From positions 1 through 16,809 of the forward strand of contig DASUZB010000312.1 in NCBI GenBank assembly GCA_036377075.1: 16,809 bases of DNA, written 5' to 3'. Of this stretch, positions 7,546 through 15,843 are shown one piece after another; position 1 is the first letter of the stretch; each line of letters opens with the position of its first letter. The stretch comes from DASUZB01 sp036377075. Lineage in GTDB: Bacteria > Actinomycetota > CALGFH01. The notes under the pieces are model-generated. The model was not told the origin of the DNA, did not search any database, and saw only the letters and a list, made by a program, of their open reading frames with translations. Position numbers and translations under genes: made by a program.

Positions 7546-9285
7546 TCACTCCCCCTTCGGGCTGACCTGGGCGCGGCCGTTGTCGTCGCCGACCAGGTCG
7601 TGGCCGACCGCTTCGGCCGGGTCGTCGCGCGCGTTCTGGGCCCAATCCAGCCCGCCGCTCCTCCAGGCGGACGCCTCGTCCTCCTGCTCAGCGTCGAGGT
7701 CGAAGATGCCGCGGTAGATGGCGTGGTTGAGGAGGGCCTGCCTGGCCTGGTCGCCCCAGAGGGAGGCGAGCTGCCCACGCCAGCGCTCCTGCAGGAAGCG
7801 CGCCAGCCCGCCGAGCGGGTCCTGGTCAGGCTCGGTGCCCACCTCGCAGACAGCGGCCGCGGCCCGCCAGGCGCAGAAGGCGGCCTGGCAGGGGCCGAAG
7901 CCGAGGCGCAGCTTGCGGCGCAGGTCCTCGAGCTCGACCAGCCCGCCGGCGACGGCCTCGCGCACCCGCTCGGTGGTGACCAGCTCGCACTCGCACAGCA
8001 AGGTGCCGTAGTCCTGCTCCCGCTCGACCGTGGCGAGGGGTCCGGCGAGCCGGTGGCTGCCGTGCTCGGCGCCAGGCAGGACCTGCTCGGCGGTGCGGCA
8101 CGGCACCGTCACGCCCATGCGCTCGCCGAGCTGGTCGACCAGCCTCTCCGCCATCTGCCTGCAGGTGGTGAGCTTGCCGCCGACGATGCTGACCATGTTG
8201 GCCAGCCCGTCCCGCCCGGCGTGGTCGAGCACCGTGAAGGTGCGGCTCACCGCCCTGGTGTCGCCCGCGGAGGTCTCCTCCGGGGGGCCACCGCTTCGCT
8301 CCTCGAGCCCCCCGGACCCCCGGCCGTCGGCCTGCTGCGGCGGCTTGTACAGCGGGCGGGAGCCGGCGAAGGCGCGCAGCACCCGGCCGGTGCCGATGCT
8401 GGGGACCATCTGGGCGCACATGTCGACCATGCGGTCGACCTCGGCGGGGTCGACGCTCACGTCGTCGGGGTCCTCCACCTGCACCGAGGTGGTGCCGAGG
8501 ATCGCCACCTCGTGCTGCGGCACGACGATGTCGCCGTCGGCCGGCTTGCGGCAGGCGTTCACCACCCCGCGGACGTAGCGGCTGGCCATCACGACCATCA
8601 CGCCCTTGCCCGGGATCATCTCGATCGGCACCCCGGCGAGCGCGCCGACCCGGCCGGCCCAGGCCCCGGCGGCGTTCACCACCCACTCGCAGCCGATCAG
8701 CCGCTCCCCGCCGCCCGCCTGGTCGCGCACGCGGACGGCGGCGAGGCGGTCGCCGTCCCGCTCGAAGCCGACCACCGGGTGGCGCGGCAGGACGCGCGCG
8801 CCGTGCGCCTCGGCGTCGGCCACCATCGAGCGGATCAGCGCCCAGGAGTCGATGCCGCCGTCGGGCACGGCGTAGGCGGCCACGATCCCGTCGGCGAGCA
8901 GCGGCTCGCGCCGCCTGGCCTGCGCGGGCGACAGCTCCTCGACAGGGATGCCCGCCGCGGCGCAGCCGGCCACGAAGCGCTCCGCGTAGCTCGGGTCGTC
9001 GGAGGGCAGCAGCACGAACAGCCCGCCGAGGTCCTCGATGGTGTGCGGGGCGATGCGGCGCAGCACCATGTTCTCCTCGATGCACTCCCTGGCCGACTCC
9101 TCGTCCCTGACGGCGTAGCGCCCGCCGGAGTGGAGCAGCCCGTGCCAGCGTCCCGAGGTGCCCGTGCCGAGGTCGGAGCGCTCCACCAGGACCGCGTCGA
9201 CGCCCCGCAGCGCGAGGTCGCGCAGGACCGCCACGCCGGTGACCCCCCCGCCGATCACGACGACCTGGGTGTCCAGGCTGGTCAC
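7546..9285 (-). CDS. glpA: Anaerobic-type glycerol-3-phosphate dehydrogenase subunit A (catalytic, FAD)
   Basis: This 579-residue protein starts with an FAD motif, QVVVIGGGVTGVAVLRDLAL (G12, G14, G17), followed by SGRWHGLLHSGGRYA, characteristic of G3P dehydrogenases. SRTFTVLDHAGRDGLANM and SIVGGKLTTCRQMAE continue the DAO domain. The C-terminus holds a BFD-like [2Fe-2S] region with CEC and GFGPCQAAFC cysteines, which distinguishes GlpA from aerobic GlpD. It catalyses G3P to DHAP with FAD. The GTG start at 9285 overlaps the stop of the upstream dehydrogenase gene (GTGA). At about residues 324-336 a Gly/Glu/Pro-rich insertion is encoded by a DNA palindrome (8279-8316), between RPLYKP and the SRTFTVLDH segment. 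It makes this linker about 20 residues longer than I recall for E. coli GlpA. The frame stays open and key motifs remain, so function is probably retained. Confidence 0.93.
   Translation of the reverse strand: MTSLDTQVVVIGGGVTGVAVLRDLALRGVDAVLVERSDLGTGTSGRWHGLLHSGGRYAVRDEESARECIEENMVLRRIAPHTIEDLGGLFVLLPSDDPSYAERFVAGCAAAGIPVEELSPAQARRREPLLADGIVAAYAVPDGGIDSWALIRSMVADAEAHGARVLPRHPVVGFERDGDRLAAVRVRDQAGGGERLIGCEWVVNAAGAWAGRVGALAGVPIEMIPGKGVMVVMASRYVRGVVNACRKPADGDIVVPQHEVAILGTTSVQVEDPDDVSVDPAEVDRMVDMCAQMVPSIGTGRVLRAFAGSRPLYKPPQQADGRGSGGLEERSGGPPEETSAGDTRAVSRTFTVLDHAGRDGLANMVSIVGGKLTTCRQMAERLVDQLGERMGVTVPCRTAEQVLPGAEHGSHRLAGPLATVEREQDYGTLLCECELVTTERVREAVAGGLVELEDLRRKLRLGFGPCQAAFCAWRAAAAVCEVGTEPDQDPLGGLARFLQERWRGQLASLWGDQARQALLNHAIYRGIFDLDAEQEDEASAWRSGGLDWAQNARDDPAEAVGHDLVGDDNGRAQVSPKGE
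7549..7557 (-). promoter_or_regulatory. Ribosome-binding site supporting the glpB TTG start
   Basis: On the minus strand AAGGGGGAG ends four bases before the TTG at 7544 and overlaps the last codons of glpA. This placement, together with the flavin motif starting a few codons later, decides the TTG as the glpB start. Confidence 0.55.
8279..8316. repeat. Palindrome inside glpA
   Basis: Perfect 10-bp arms, TCCGGGGGGC at 8279-8288 and GCCCCCCGGA at 8307-8316, flank an 18-nt loop. It lies within the glpA reading frame and encodes a non-conserved Gly/Glu/Pro-rich linker. The architecture resembles the intergenic palindromes near dhaK (G/C-run arms around a purine-rich core), but the sequences are not clearly homologous. 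Confidence 0.7.
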
Positions 9286-10370
9286 GGCTCCGCCTTGCGG
9301 CGCACCGATGGGCTGCCCTTGATCCCGCCGCGGGCCGCGCCGTCCCATGGTGGGCCGGCCGCGGTGGGCGTGGCCGCGGCGATGGCGGGCAGCGGCCGCG
9401 TCACCAGCCCCTGGTCCACGTACCAGCGCACGGTCGCCTCCAGGGCGCGGCGCAGGGGCGTGTAGCGCAGGCCGAGCTCGCGCTCGGCGCGGGAGCCGTC
9501 GTAGAGGTGGGGGTGCCCCAGGGTGCGGACGCTCTCGCGGCAGATCCGGGGCTCGCGGCCGCGCCAGCGGCTGACCTGCTCCACCCCGGCGGCCAGCGTC
9601 ATCGCCAGCCACAGCGGCAGGGTGCGGGGCCGGTCGCGAAGCCCGGCGATGCCGCCGATCAACTCGATCGCCTCCCGGTTGGAGACGGTCGCCGTGTTCA
9701 GCACGTAGCGCTGGCCGGGGGCGCCGGCGCGCTCGGCGAGCAGGTGGCCGGCGACGCAGTCCTCCGTGTAGCAGAGCCCGAAGCGGGCGGGCAGGTCGAA
9801 CGGGAGCCGGCCGTTGAGGTAGTCGAGGAACACCTTGGCGGTGCCGGTGGTGCGGCCGGGGCCCTGCACCGAGCTGGGGTTGACCGAGACCACCTCGACG
9901 CCGTCGAAGCCGAGGGCGACCTGCTCGGCCTCGTACTTGGAGCGCGCGTAGTGGGAGGTGAGCTCGCCCGGGTCGGTGCTGGACTCGTCGACCATGCGGC
10001 TGCCGTCCCCGCCGAGGGTGGCCGCCGAGCTGGTGTAGACCACCCGCCGGACGCCCGCGCGGGCGGCGGCGGCGAGCACCCGCCTGGTGCCCTCCACGTT
10101 GACCCGGTACAGCGGCGCGGGGTCGGCCATGCACAACCGGTTCACGCCGGCCAGGTGGTAGAGCGCCTCGCAGCCGTCGGCGGCGCGGACCAGCGCCTCG
10201 TCGTCGCCGAGGGTGCCGAGGGCCAGCTCCACCCCGCCGACGGGGAGGCGCTCGCGGTCGGCGGGCTTGCGGACCAGCACCCGCACCGGCCGCCCCGCCT
10301 GCACCAGCCCGCGCAGGACGAGCCCACCGACGAAGCCGGTGGCGCCGGTCACCAGCACCCGGTCAGCCAT
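9282..10370 (-). CDS. NAD(P)-dependent epimerase/dehydratase, dihydroflavonol-reductase-like extended SDR
   Basis: This 362-residue protein has the extended SDR fold. The Rossmann motif VLVTGATGFVGG (G9, G12, G15) is followed by HLAG, NVEGTRRVL, RVVYTSSAATLGG, and the catalytic YxxxK as HYARSKYEAE (Y141, K145). It resembles dihydroflavonol-4-reductase and HpnA-type proteins rather than a nucleotide-sugar epimerase, but the substrate cannot be told. About 40 C-terminal residues (after VDQGLVTRP) are Pro/Ala/Gly-rich and look like a disordered tail. The ATG at 10370 is 12 nt after the pgsA stop, and the stop overlaps the glpA GTG by 4 nt, so it is embedded in the pgsA-glpABC operon. A role on a lipid or glycerol-derived substrate is only an inference from context. 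Confidence 0.85.
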   Translation of the reverse strand: MADRVLVTGATGFVGGLVLRGLVQAGRPVRVLVRKPADRERLPVGGVELALGTLGDDEALVRAADGCEALYHLAGVNRLCMADPAPLYRVNVEGTRRVLAAAARAGVRRVVYTSSAATLGGDGSRMVDESSTDPGELTSHYARSKYEAEQVALGFDGVEVVSVNPSSVQGPGRTTGTAKVFLDYLNGRLPFDLPARFGLCYTEDCVAGHLLAERAGAPGQRYVLNTATVSNREAIELIGGIAGLRDRPRTLPLWLAMTLAAGVEQVSRWRGREPRICRESVRTLGHPHLYDGSRAERELGLRYTPLRRALEATVRWYVDQGLVTRPLPAIAAATPTAAGPPWDGAARGGIKGSPSVRRKAEP

Positions 10371-10382
10371 CCGCCGCTCTGG

Positions 10383-10934
10383 TCATCCGCCCTCCCGCAC
10401 CAGGTCACCGAAGCGAGAGAAATAGTCCAACGCCGAGGCTGCGCTGACAACGGCCACCAGCACCATGGCCCACTCGTCCAGCCACAGCTGGCCGAGGTGG
10501 ACGTCGGGGCGGAGGATCGCCAGGGTGATGCCGACCACCTGCACGTTGAACTTGAGCTTGCCCCAGATCGAGGCGGAGATGACGACCGCCGAGGCGGCGG
10601 CGATGGCGCGCAGGCCGAGCACGGCCACCTCCCGCGCGATCACCACGAACGCCACCCAGACGTCGACCCTGCCGATCGCCAGCAGGCCCAGCAGGGCGCC
10701 CATGACCAGCAGCTTGTCGGCGGTGGTGTCGAGGAAGTTGCCGAGGGTGGTGACCTGCTGCCAGCGTCGCGCCAGGTAGCCGTCGATGAAGTCGGTCAGC
10801 GAGGCGACCAGGAAGACGAGGGCGGCGAGCACGCTCGCCTGCTGGTGTCCCTCCCCGACCAGCAGCCACATCAGCACCGGGATGAGCGCGATGCGTAGCA
10901 GCGTGATGCGGGTGGACAGTGTCAGTGTGGCCAC
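10383..10934 (-). CDS. pgsA: CDP-diacylglycerol--glycerol-3-phosphate 3-phosphatidyltransferase (PgsA type)
   Basis: This 183-residue integral membrane protein carries the complete CDP-alcohol phosphotransferase motif, DG-x2-AR-x8-G-x3-D-x3-D, starting at residue 51 and read as IDGYLARR then LGNFLDTTADK. D48, D51, D69 and D73 are the expected metal-binding residues. Several hydrophobic helices (for example about 10-27, 34-47, 75-85, 92-115 and 150-170) fit membrane insertion. The likely reaction joins CDP-diacylglycerol and G3P to phosphatidylglycerophosphate, the precursor of phosphatidylglycerol and cardiolipin. The GTG start at 10934 is preceded by GGAGG at a short 3-nt spacing. The neighbouring G3P genes favour G3P as acceptor, but other CDP-alcohol phosphotransferases (inositol-phosphate type) share the motif. 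Confidence 0.87.
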   Translation of the reverse strand: MATLTLSTRITLLRIALIPVLMWLLVGEGHQQASVLAALVFLVASLTDFIDGYLARRWQQVTTLGNFLDTTADKLLVMGALLGLLAIGRVDVWVAFVVIAREVAVLGLRAIAAASAVVISASIWGKLKFNVQVVGITLAILRPDVHLGQLWLDEWAMVLVAVVSAASALDYFSRFGDLVREGG

Positions 10935-10971
10935 TCGCCTCCCTCGCTCGCGGCAGCGCTACCAAGCCATC

Positions 10972-13900
10972 CTACGACCTGGACAGGGGTCCTTCCCATA
11001 GCGCCTCGGCCTCCGCGAGGTAGGCACCGGCCTGGACCTCGCGCCAGAAGGCGACCGCGACGTCGAGCTGGGCGCGGGCCTCGTCGGGCTTGCCGGCGTC
11101 GAGCAGGAGGCGGCCGGCCTGCAGCCGGGCAAGGGCCTCGTCGGGCCGCGAGCCGATCTCCGCGTAGAGGTCGGCGGCCAGGACAGGGTCGCCGGCCAGC
11201 AGCGCCCGCAGCGCGTCCAGCCAGCGCGAGGGCGCCAGGCCCTTGCCGTCGAGCGCCTCGGCCGGGTGGCCGAGCTCGATCAGGGTCAGGCCGAAGTCGG
11301 CCCCGAGGGTCACCTCCAGGAGCCCCGGGCGGAGCTGCTCCAGCAGCACGGTGGTCAGCGCGGCGGCCTCGTCGCGGCGGCCGGTGGCCAGCAGCACCCG
11401 GGCGCGGAAGGCGCGCGCCACCGCCGGGGTGTGGCCGTCGCCCCAGGCGTCGGCCATCGCCAGCGCCGCCTCGGAGTCGGCCACGGCCTCGTCCAGCTCG
11501 CCCCTGGCGAGGCGGACCAGGCCGCGCACCACCCTGGAAGGCACCTCCAGGTAGTGCGACCCCGCGCCCTTCGACCCATCCCCTCCCTTGGCCTTGGTGC
11601 GGGCCTCGAGCTGGTCCACCACGGCCACCACGTCGTCCCAGAGGCCCAGCCAGAACTCGCCGATCACGTTCTCGAAGCGCATCCAGCGCAGCAGCTGCGC
11701 CGAGCCGAGCCGGTCGGCCGCGTTGTGCCCGGCCATCACCGTGGCGGCGGCGCGCACCACGTCGCCGAGGCGGGCGTAGGCGTAGGCGAGGTGGAAGTAG
11801 CCGTAGATGGTCTCGGGCGAGCTGAGCCGGGCGAGCACCTCCATGCCGCCCTCCAGGTCCTCGACGCCGCCAGGGTCGCCGGCGTCGACCCTGGTGGTGC
11901 CGAGCGCGCACAGGGCGTGCGCCTCGAGGTCACGCAGGCGCAGCCGCTTGGCGATCGCCAGCGCCTCCCCGGCGGCCGCCAGCGCCTCGCCGGTACGGCC
12001 GACGACCATGCACTGCAGCGCGCAGACGTACAGGGTGGTGGCCTTGGAGCGGGACGGCTGCGCCTCCCTGACCAGGGCGAGCGCCCTGCCGAGGTGGTGC
12101 TTGAGCAGCTCCGGCTGGCCCCGGTCGAGCGCCCAGCGGGCGAGCAGCTCCTCTGCCTCCGCGGCGCGCGCCCGCGACCCGGCGGCGAGCAGCGCGTCCC
12201 TCGCGGCGACCAGGTCCGCGCCGGCGTCGCCGCCCCCGCCCGCCGCGGCCGGGTCCTCGCCCGCGTCCTCCGCGTAGAAGCGCGCCTTGGCCAGCCCGAA
12301 GGCCAGCTCGGGACGGTCCGGGTCGTCGTCGGGCCACAGCGCCAGCGCTTCCGCGTAGCGGCGCACCGCGCTGCCGAACACGCCCAGCGCCGCGGCATGT
12401 TCGCCCATGGCCCGCAGGGCGAGCCGCACCCGCGCGGCCACCTCGTCGCCGTCGGTCCCCTCGCGCATGGCGGCCTCGTAGTGGTGGACGAGCAGGTCGG
12501 CGTGGTCCTGCCGGTCGGAGCGCCCCTCGGTGAGCGCCTCGATCCAGGCGGCCGCGCGCCGGTGCCGCAGCGCCCGCTCGGCCTGGGGGAGCTGCCGATA
12601 GGCGACCTCGCGGACCAGCGCGTGCGGGAAGCGGTACTCGCGCTCCCCCGCCACCAGGGAACGACCCGCCCGGCGCACCAGCTCCCTGGCCTCGAGCCGT
12701 TCGAGCCGCGCCGCCAGCTCGGCGCGGTCCTCCCCGCCGAGCGCGGCCAGCGCCCCGGTCCAGCCGCGGCCCATCACCGCCAGGTCCCGCAGCACCGCCA
12801 GCTCGCCGGCCGGCAGCGCCCGCAGCCGCGCCGCCACCACCGCCTCGACCGAGCCGTCCCCGGGACCATCCTCCTCGCCCGCGGACCGGCGCTCGTGGAG
12901 CAGGAGGACCGCCTGCTCGGCGAGCAGCGGGTTGCCGCCGACCGCGGCGGCCAGCTCGGGGTCCGGCGGGGTCGGCAGCTCGCGGCGGGTCAGCAGCGCC
13001 TCGAGCAGCCGGGCCGTCCTGGCCTGGTCGAGCGGACCGAGCTCGACGGTGCCAGCGGTGCGCCGCCGCGCCTTCCAGTCCGGCCGGCGCTCGGCCAGCT
13101 CGGGCCGGGCGGTCGCCACCACCAGCACCGGGGTCGGGCCGGTCCGGTCCATCGTCTCCGCGTCCACCAGGCCGGCCAGGAAGTCGAGCAGGGCGTCGTC
13201 CGCCCACTGCAGGTCCTCGACCGCGAGCACCAGCGGGCGGCGGGCGGCCAGGCCGTAGAAGAAGCGCCGCCAGGCGGCGAACACCTCGCCGCGCTGGCCG
13301 GCATGAAGGGTGTCGGCGCCACCGAGGCCGACCAGGCGGCGCAGGTGCCCGAGCACCCAGGCCGCCTCCCGGCCGCTCCGGCTCGCGTCGCCGCCGCGGC
13401 GGGCGCCCGGCTCGTCGCCGACCGGGTCGCCGAGCGTCTCGGCGACCGCCCGGGCCAGCTTGCGCTCGGCCACCTCGCCCGGGTCGCTCTCCAGGATGCC
13501 GGCGCCACCCTTGACCATCTCCGCCAGGGCGGCGCAGGTCGCGCGCTGGCCGTAGGGCGGGGAGCCGCCCTGGTACCAGGCGACCCGCTCGTCACCGGCC
13601 TGGAGGGTGCGGCGCAGCTCGGCGAGCAGCCGGCTCTTGCCGACCCCCGGCGGGCCGGCGATCGTGACCAGGTGCGGGAGGCGCTGCCGGCGGGCGCGGT
13701 CGAACCAGTCCTGCAGCCTGGCCAGCTCGCGCTCGCGCCCGACCAGGCCGGTCTCCTCGTGGCCCGCCTCGGCCGCGGGCCACGGCTCGAGCGCGCTCCA
13801 CACCGTCACCGGCTCGACCCGGCCCCGCACCGCCACCAGGCTGGCGGGCCCGTAGCCGACCGCGCGGGCGGTCGCCCGCTCGGTCGCCTCGGTGACCAGG

Positions 13901-15231
13901 ACCGCGCCCGGTGGCGCGGCCTCCCGCAGCCGCTGGCAGAGGCTCACCGCCTCGCCGCCGACCCGCTCGGCGCTGGTTGGCTGAAGCGCGCCAGCCCCCT
14001 CGCCGGCCCGGCGCACCAGGACCTCGCCGGTGGCGACCACGGCCCGCAGCAGCGGCCGCGGCGGCGACGGCTCGCCGAAGCCCACCACCCCGGCCCCGGT
14101 CGCGCCCGCCTCCTGGCGAGCGAGCGCCGTCCGCGCGGCGAGGGCGGCCCTGACCGCTCGCTCCGCGGCGTCGGCGCTGGCCGGCGGCGTGGCGGCCCGG
14201 TCCTGGTCGAGGCCGAACAACGCCAGCACGGTGCCGCCGAGGACCCGCTCGACGGTGCCGCCGTGCAGCTCGATCTCGGTGCGGACCACGGTGAGGCGGG
14301 CGGCGAGCTGCCGCTCGTCCTCGCCCGCATCCTGCTCGCCGAGGCCGAGTCCCTGCAGCGCGCCGACCTCCGCCACGTCACAGGCGAGCACGGTGGCGAG
14401 CCCGCGCTCCGCGGCGGCCGGCTCCGTCGCTCCCGCCCCGCCCGTCGCCCGGACCAGGGCGAGCAGGTCGAGCGCCGGGTCGTGGGCGAGGATGGCCTGC
14501 TCGAGGCGCTGCAGGTTCTGGCTCGGCTCGACGCGCAGGCGGTCGGCCAGGGTGCGGCGGGCGACCCGGTAGGCGGCCAGGGCGTTGGCCTGCCTGTCCG
14601 AGCGGTATAGCGCCAGCATCAGCTGGGCGCGGAGCTGCTGGCGCAGCGGGTGCAGGCGGATCAGCGTCTCCAGCTCGGCGACCAGCTCGCGGTGGCGGCC
14701 GAGGGCGAGGTCGGCGTCGATGCGGTCCTCCGTGGCGACCAGCCGCGCCTCCTCGAGCTCGGCCAGGTCCGGCCAGGAGTAGCCGGCCTCGGCCAGGTCG
14801 CCGAGGGCGGGCCCGCGCCACTGCGCGAGCGCCTCGCGCAGGGTGCGGGCGGCACCACCGGGGTCGCCCTCGGCCAGCGCCCGCCGCCCCTGGGCGGCGA
14901 GGCGGGCGAAGCGGTGCGCGTCGACCTGGCCAGGGTCCAGCACCAGTAGGTAGCCAGGCTCGCGCGTCACCAGCACCACCAGGGGCGAGCCCTCCGCCCG
15001 GCCGCCGCCGAGCACCCGCCGCAGCGCCACGACGTGGCCCTGCAGGAGCTGGTCGGCGTCGGCCGGCGGGCGCTCACCCCAGAGGACGGCGACCAGCAGC
15101 TCGGTGGGGACGACCTGGTTGGGGTGGAGCAGGAGGAGCCCCAGCACGGCCCGCTGGCGCGCGCTACCGAGCGACAGGGCGCGGCCCCCGCGCCAGGCCT
15201 CCAGCGACCCGAGGACCAGGAACTCCACCAT
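10972..15231 (-). CDS. AfsR/SARP-like transcriptional regulator: winged helix, BTAD, degenerate cyclase domain, AAA-type ATPase, TPR-like repeats
   Basis: This 1419-residue protein begins with an OmpR-type winged-helix region (about 1-95, from MVEFLVLGSLEAW) and a bacterial transcriptional activation domain (about 96-245; FARLAAQGRRAL, LIRLHPLRQQLRAQLMLALY). Residues about 278-470 look like a class III nucleotide cyclase: D285 in LACDV matches the first metal Asp, but the GDxV motif reads LGGTV, so the second Asp is a Gly (G333) and catalysis is unlikely. The ATPase has Walker A GPPGVGKSR (about 523-531) and Walker B LVLAVEDLQWADD (about 668-680). The remaining helical region, about 880-1410, resembles TPR repeats. 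No C-terminal LuxR HTH is present. The ATG at 15231 follows GAAGGTG. It lies 37 nt upstream of pgsA on the same strand, so control of the pgsA-glp operon is a reasonable guess. Target and ligand are unknown. Confidence 0.88.
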   Translation of the reverse strand: MVEFLVLGSLEAWRGGRALSLGSARQRAVLGLLLLHPNQVVPTELLVAVLWGERPPADADQLLQGHVVALRRVLGGGRAEGSPLVVLVTREPGYLLVLDPGQVDAHRFARLAAQGRRALAEGDPGGAARTLREALAQWRGPALGDLAEAGYSWPDLAELEEARLVATEDRIDADLALGRHRELVAELETLIRLHPLRQQLRAQLMLALYRSDRQANALAAYRVARRTLADRLRVEPSQNLQRLEQAILAHDPALDLLALVRATGGAGATEPAAAERGLATVLACDVAEVGALQGLGLGEQDAGEDERQLAARLTVVRTEIELHGGTVERVLGGTVLALFGLDQDRAATPPASADAAERAVRAALAARTALARQEAGATGAGVVGFGEPSPPRPLLRAVVATGEVLVRRAGEGAGALQPTSAERVGGEAVSLCQRLREAAPPGAVLVTEATERATARAVGYGPASLVAVRGRVEPVTVWSALEPWPAAEAGHEETGLVGRERELARLQDWFDRARRQRLPHLVTIAGPPGVGKSRLLAELRRTLQAGDERVAWYQGGSPPYGQRATCAALAEMVKGGAGILESDPGEVAERKLARAVAETLGDPVGDEPGARRGGDASRSGREAAWVLGHLRRLVGLGGADTLHAGQRGEVFAAWRRFFYGLAARRPLVLAVEDLQWADDALLDFLAGLVDAETMDRTGPTPVLVVATARPELAERRPDWKARRRTAGTVELGPLDQARTARLLEALLTRRELPTPPDPELAAAVGGNPLLAEQAVLLLHERRSAGEEDGPGDGSVEAVVAARLRALPAGELAVLRDLAVMGRGWTGALAALGGEDRAELAARLERLEARELVRRAGRSLVAGEREYRFPHALVREVAYRQLPQAERALRHRRAAAWIEALTEGRSDRQDHADLLVHHYEAAMREGTDGDEVAARVRLALRAMGEHAAALGVFGSAVRRYAEALALWPDDDPDRPELAFGLAKARFYAEDAGEDPAAAGGGGDAGADLVAARDALLAAGSRARAAEAEELLARWALDRGQPELLKHHLGRALALVREAQPSRSKATTLYVCALQCMVVGRTGEALAAAGEALAIAKRLRLRDLEAHALCALGTTRVDAGDPGGVEDLEGGMEVLARLSSPETIYGYFHLAYAYARLGDVVRAAATVMAGHNAADRLGSAQLLRWMRFENVIGEFWLGLWDDVVAVVDQLEARTKAKGGDGSKGAGSHYLEVPSRVVRGLVRLARGELDEAVADSEAALAMADAWGDGHTPAVARAFRARVLLATGRRDEAAALTTVLLEQLRPGLLEVTLGADFGLTLIELGHPAEALDGKGLAPSRWLDALRALLAGDPVLAADLYAEIGSRPDEALARLQAGRLLLDAGKPDEARAQLDVAVAFWREVQAGAYLAEAEALWEGPLSRS

Positions 15232-15246
15232 CGTGCACCTTCACCA

Positions 15247-15307
15247 ACCCGAGTCCGAAGCGGAAGAATCTACCAATACCACGCACATCGTCTCGACGGA
15301 CTCGGGT
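15247..15307. promoter_or_regulatory. 11-bp inverted repeat upstream of the AfsR-like gene (possible operator)
   Basis: ACCCGAGTCCG (15247-15257) and its exact reverse complement CGGACTCGGGT (15297-15307) face each other across 39 nt, in the 83-nt gap before the regulator start. The intervening stretch is AT-richer than its surroundings (AGAATCTACCAATACC), as expected of a promoter. On the minus strand TTGACC (15310-15305) overlaps the distal arm as a possible -35, but no TANNNT box stands at 17 nt. Autoregulation is a hypothesis. Confidence 0.4.
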
Positions 15308-15314
15308 CAATCAC

Positions 15315-15755
15315 CTAGTACGTCACCATTTCGTCGGGCCTCGGTTCCAGCCAGTCGCCGCTAGGGACGCGGTTGGCCTCGCCGAGGCCGCGCCTGGCGA
15401 GGGCGCCGGCCTGGTAGACCCAGGCGGTGGTGGCGACGGTGCGGCCGTCGTCGCCGCGGTAGGTGACCGCCCGCTCCACCCGGACGTAGAGGCTGCCGGC
15501 CGGATCGGCGGGGCGGTAGCCCTCGAAGCGGTCGAGGGTGCGCAGCACCGACTCGTGGCAGCCGGGGACGAGGCCGAGCAGCTCGCCGAGCACCTGGCCA
15601 CCGTCGTCCACTTCCGCCACGAATGGGAGGCCGGCCACCAGCAGCTGGTGGTTCGGCAGGACGGCCGGCCGCTGCCATGCCACCGCGCCGTCGAGCAGCC
15701 TGGCGTGGTTGGGCTGCCCCGGCCGCAGGGTGCCGTAGACGAACAGGCGCTCCAC
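15315..15755 (-). CDS. Gamma-glutamylcyclotransferase family protein (AIG2/GGCT-like)
   Basis: This 146-residue protein starts MERLFVYGTLRPGQPNH. The YGTLRPGQ loop (Y7-Q14) is the family hallmark, and E78 in LDRFEGYRP is the conserved catalytic Glu position. Members cyclise gamma-glutamyl groups to release 5-oxoproline from gamma-glutamyl amines or amino acids. Many bacterial members have no proven substrate, so no specific reaction is claimed. The GTG start at 15755 has only a weak, distant purine stretch (GGGGA) upstream. The stop is 83 nt before the AfsR-like start and the gene begins 88 nt after ptsI. It is co-directional with both but with gaps wide enough for separate promoters. No link to glycerol metabolism is evident. 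Confidence 0.85.
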   Translation of the reverse strand: MERLFVYGTLRPGQPNHARLLDGAVAWQRPAVLPNHQLLVAGLPFVAEVDDGGQVLGELLGLVPGCHESVLRTLDRFEGYRPADPAGSLYVRVERAVTYRGDDGRTVATTAWVYQAGALARRGLGEANRVPSGDWLEPRPDEMVTY

Positions 15756-15843
15756 GCGAGTGCAGTCCCCAGCTGTTCGGTTCCCCTTGCCGAGCCCAAC
15801 GGTAGCAAGCCGGATGGGAAGGCACGAATCGCAGGGTCGGCCG

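Noticed and set aside
7545..7778. An upstream-extended glpB reaching to 7778.
   Set aside because: The added residues lie within glpA coding sequence and look like a shadow translation. The TTG at 7544 gives the usual 419-residue length and places the flavin motif at the N-terminus.
9286..10134. An upstream-extended glpA reaching to 10134 in the same frame.
   Set aside because: The extension overlaps the SDR gene, has no family similarity and is Arg/Pro/Gly-rich. The FAD motif starts right after the GTG at 9285.
2927..14610. Very long open frames antisense to or out of frame with real genes, for example minus 2927-4879, plus 5043-7565, plus 6946-9465 and plus 11266-14610.
   Set aside because: High GC content removes stop codons from non-coding frames. 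Their translations are low-complexity Arg/Gly/Ala/Pro-rich with no motifs, while the opposite or alternative frame encodes recognisable families.
15756..15843. A promoter or terminator between ptsI and the GGCT-like gene (TACCGT on the minus strand; short CTTGC/GCAAG inverted repeat).
   Set aside because: The -10-like hexamer has no acceptable -35 partner, and the stem is only 5 bp with no T-run.
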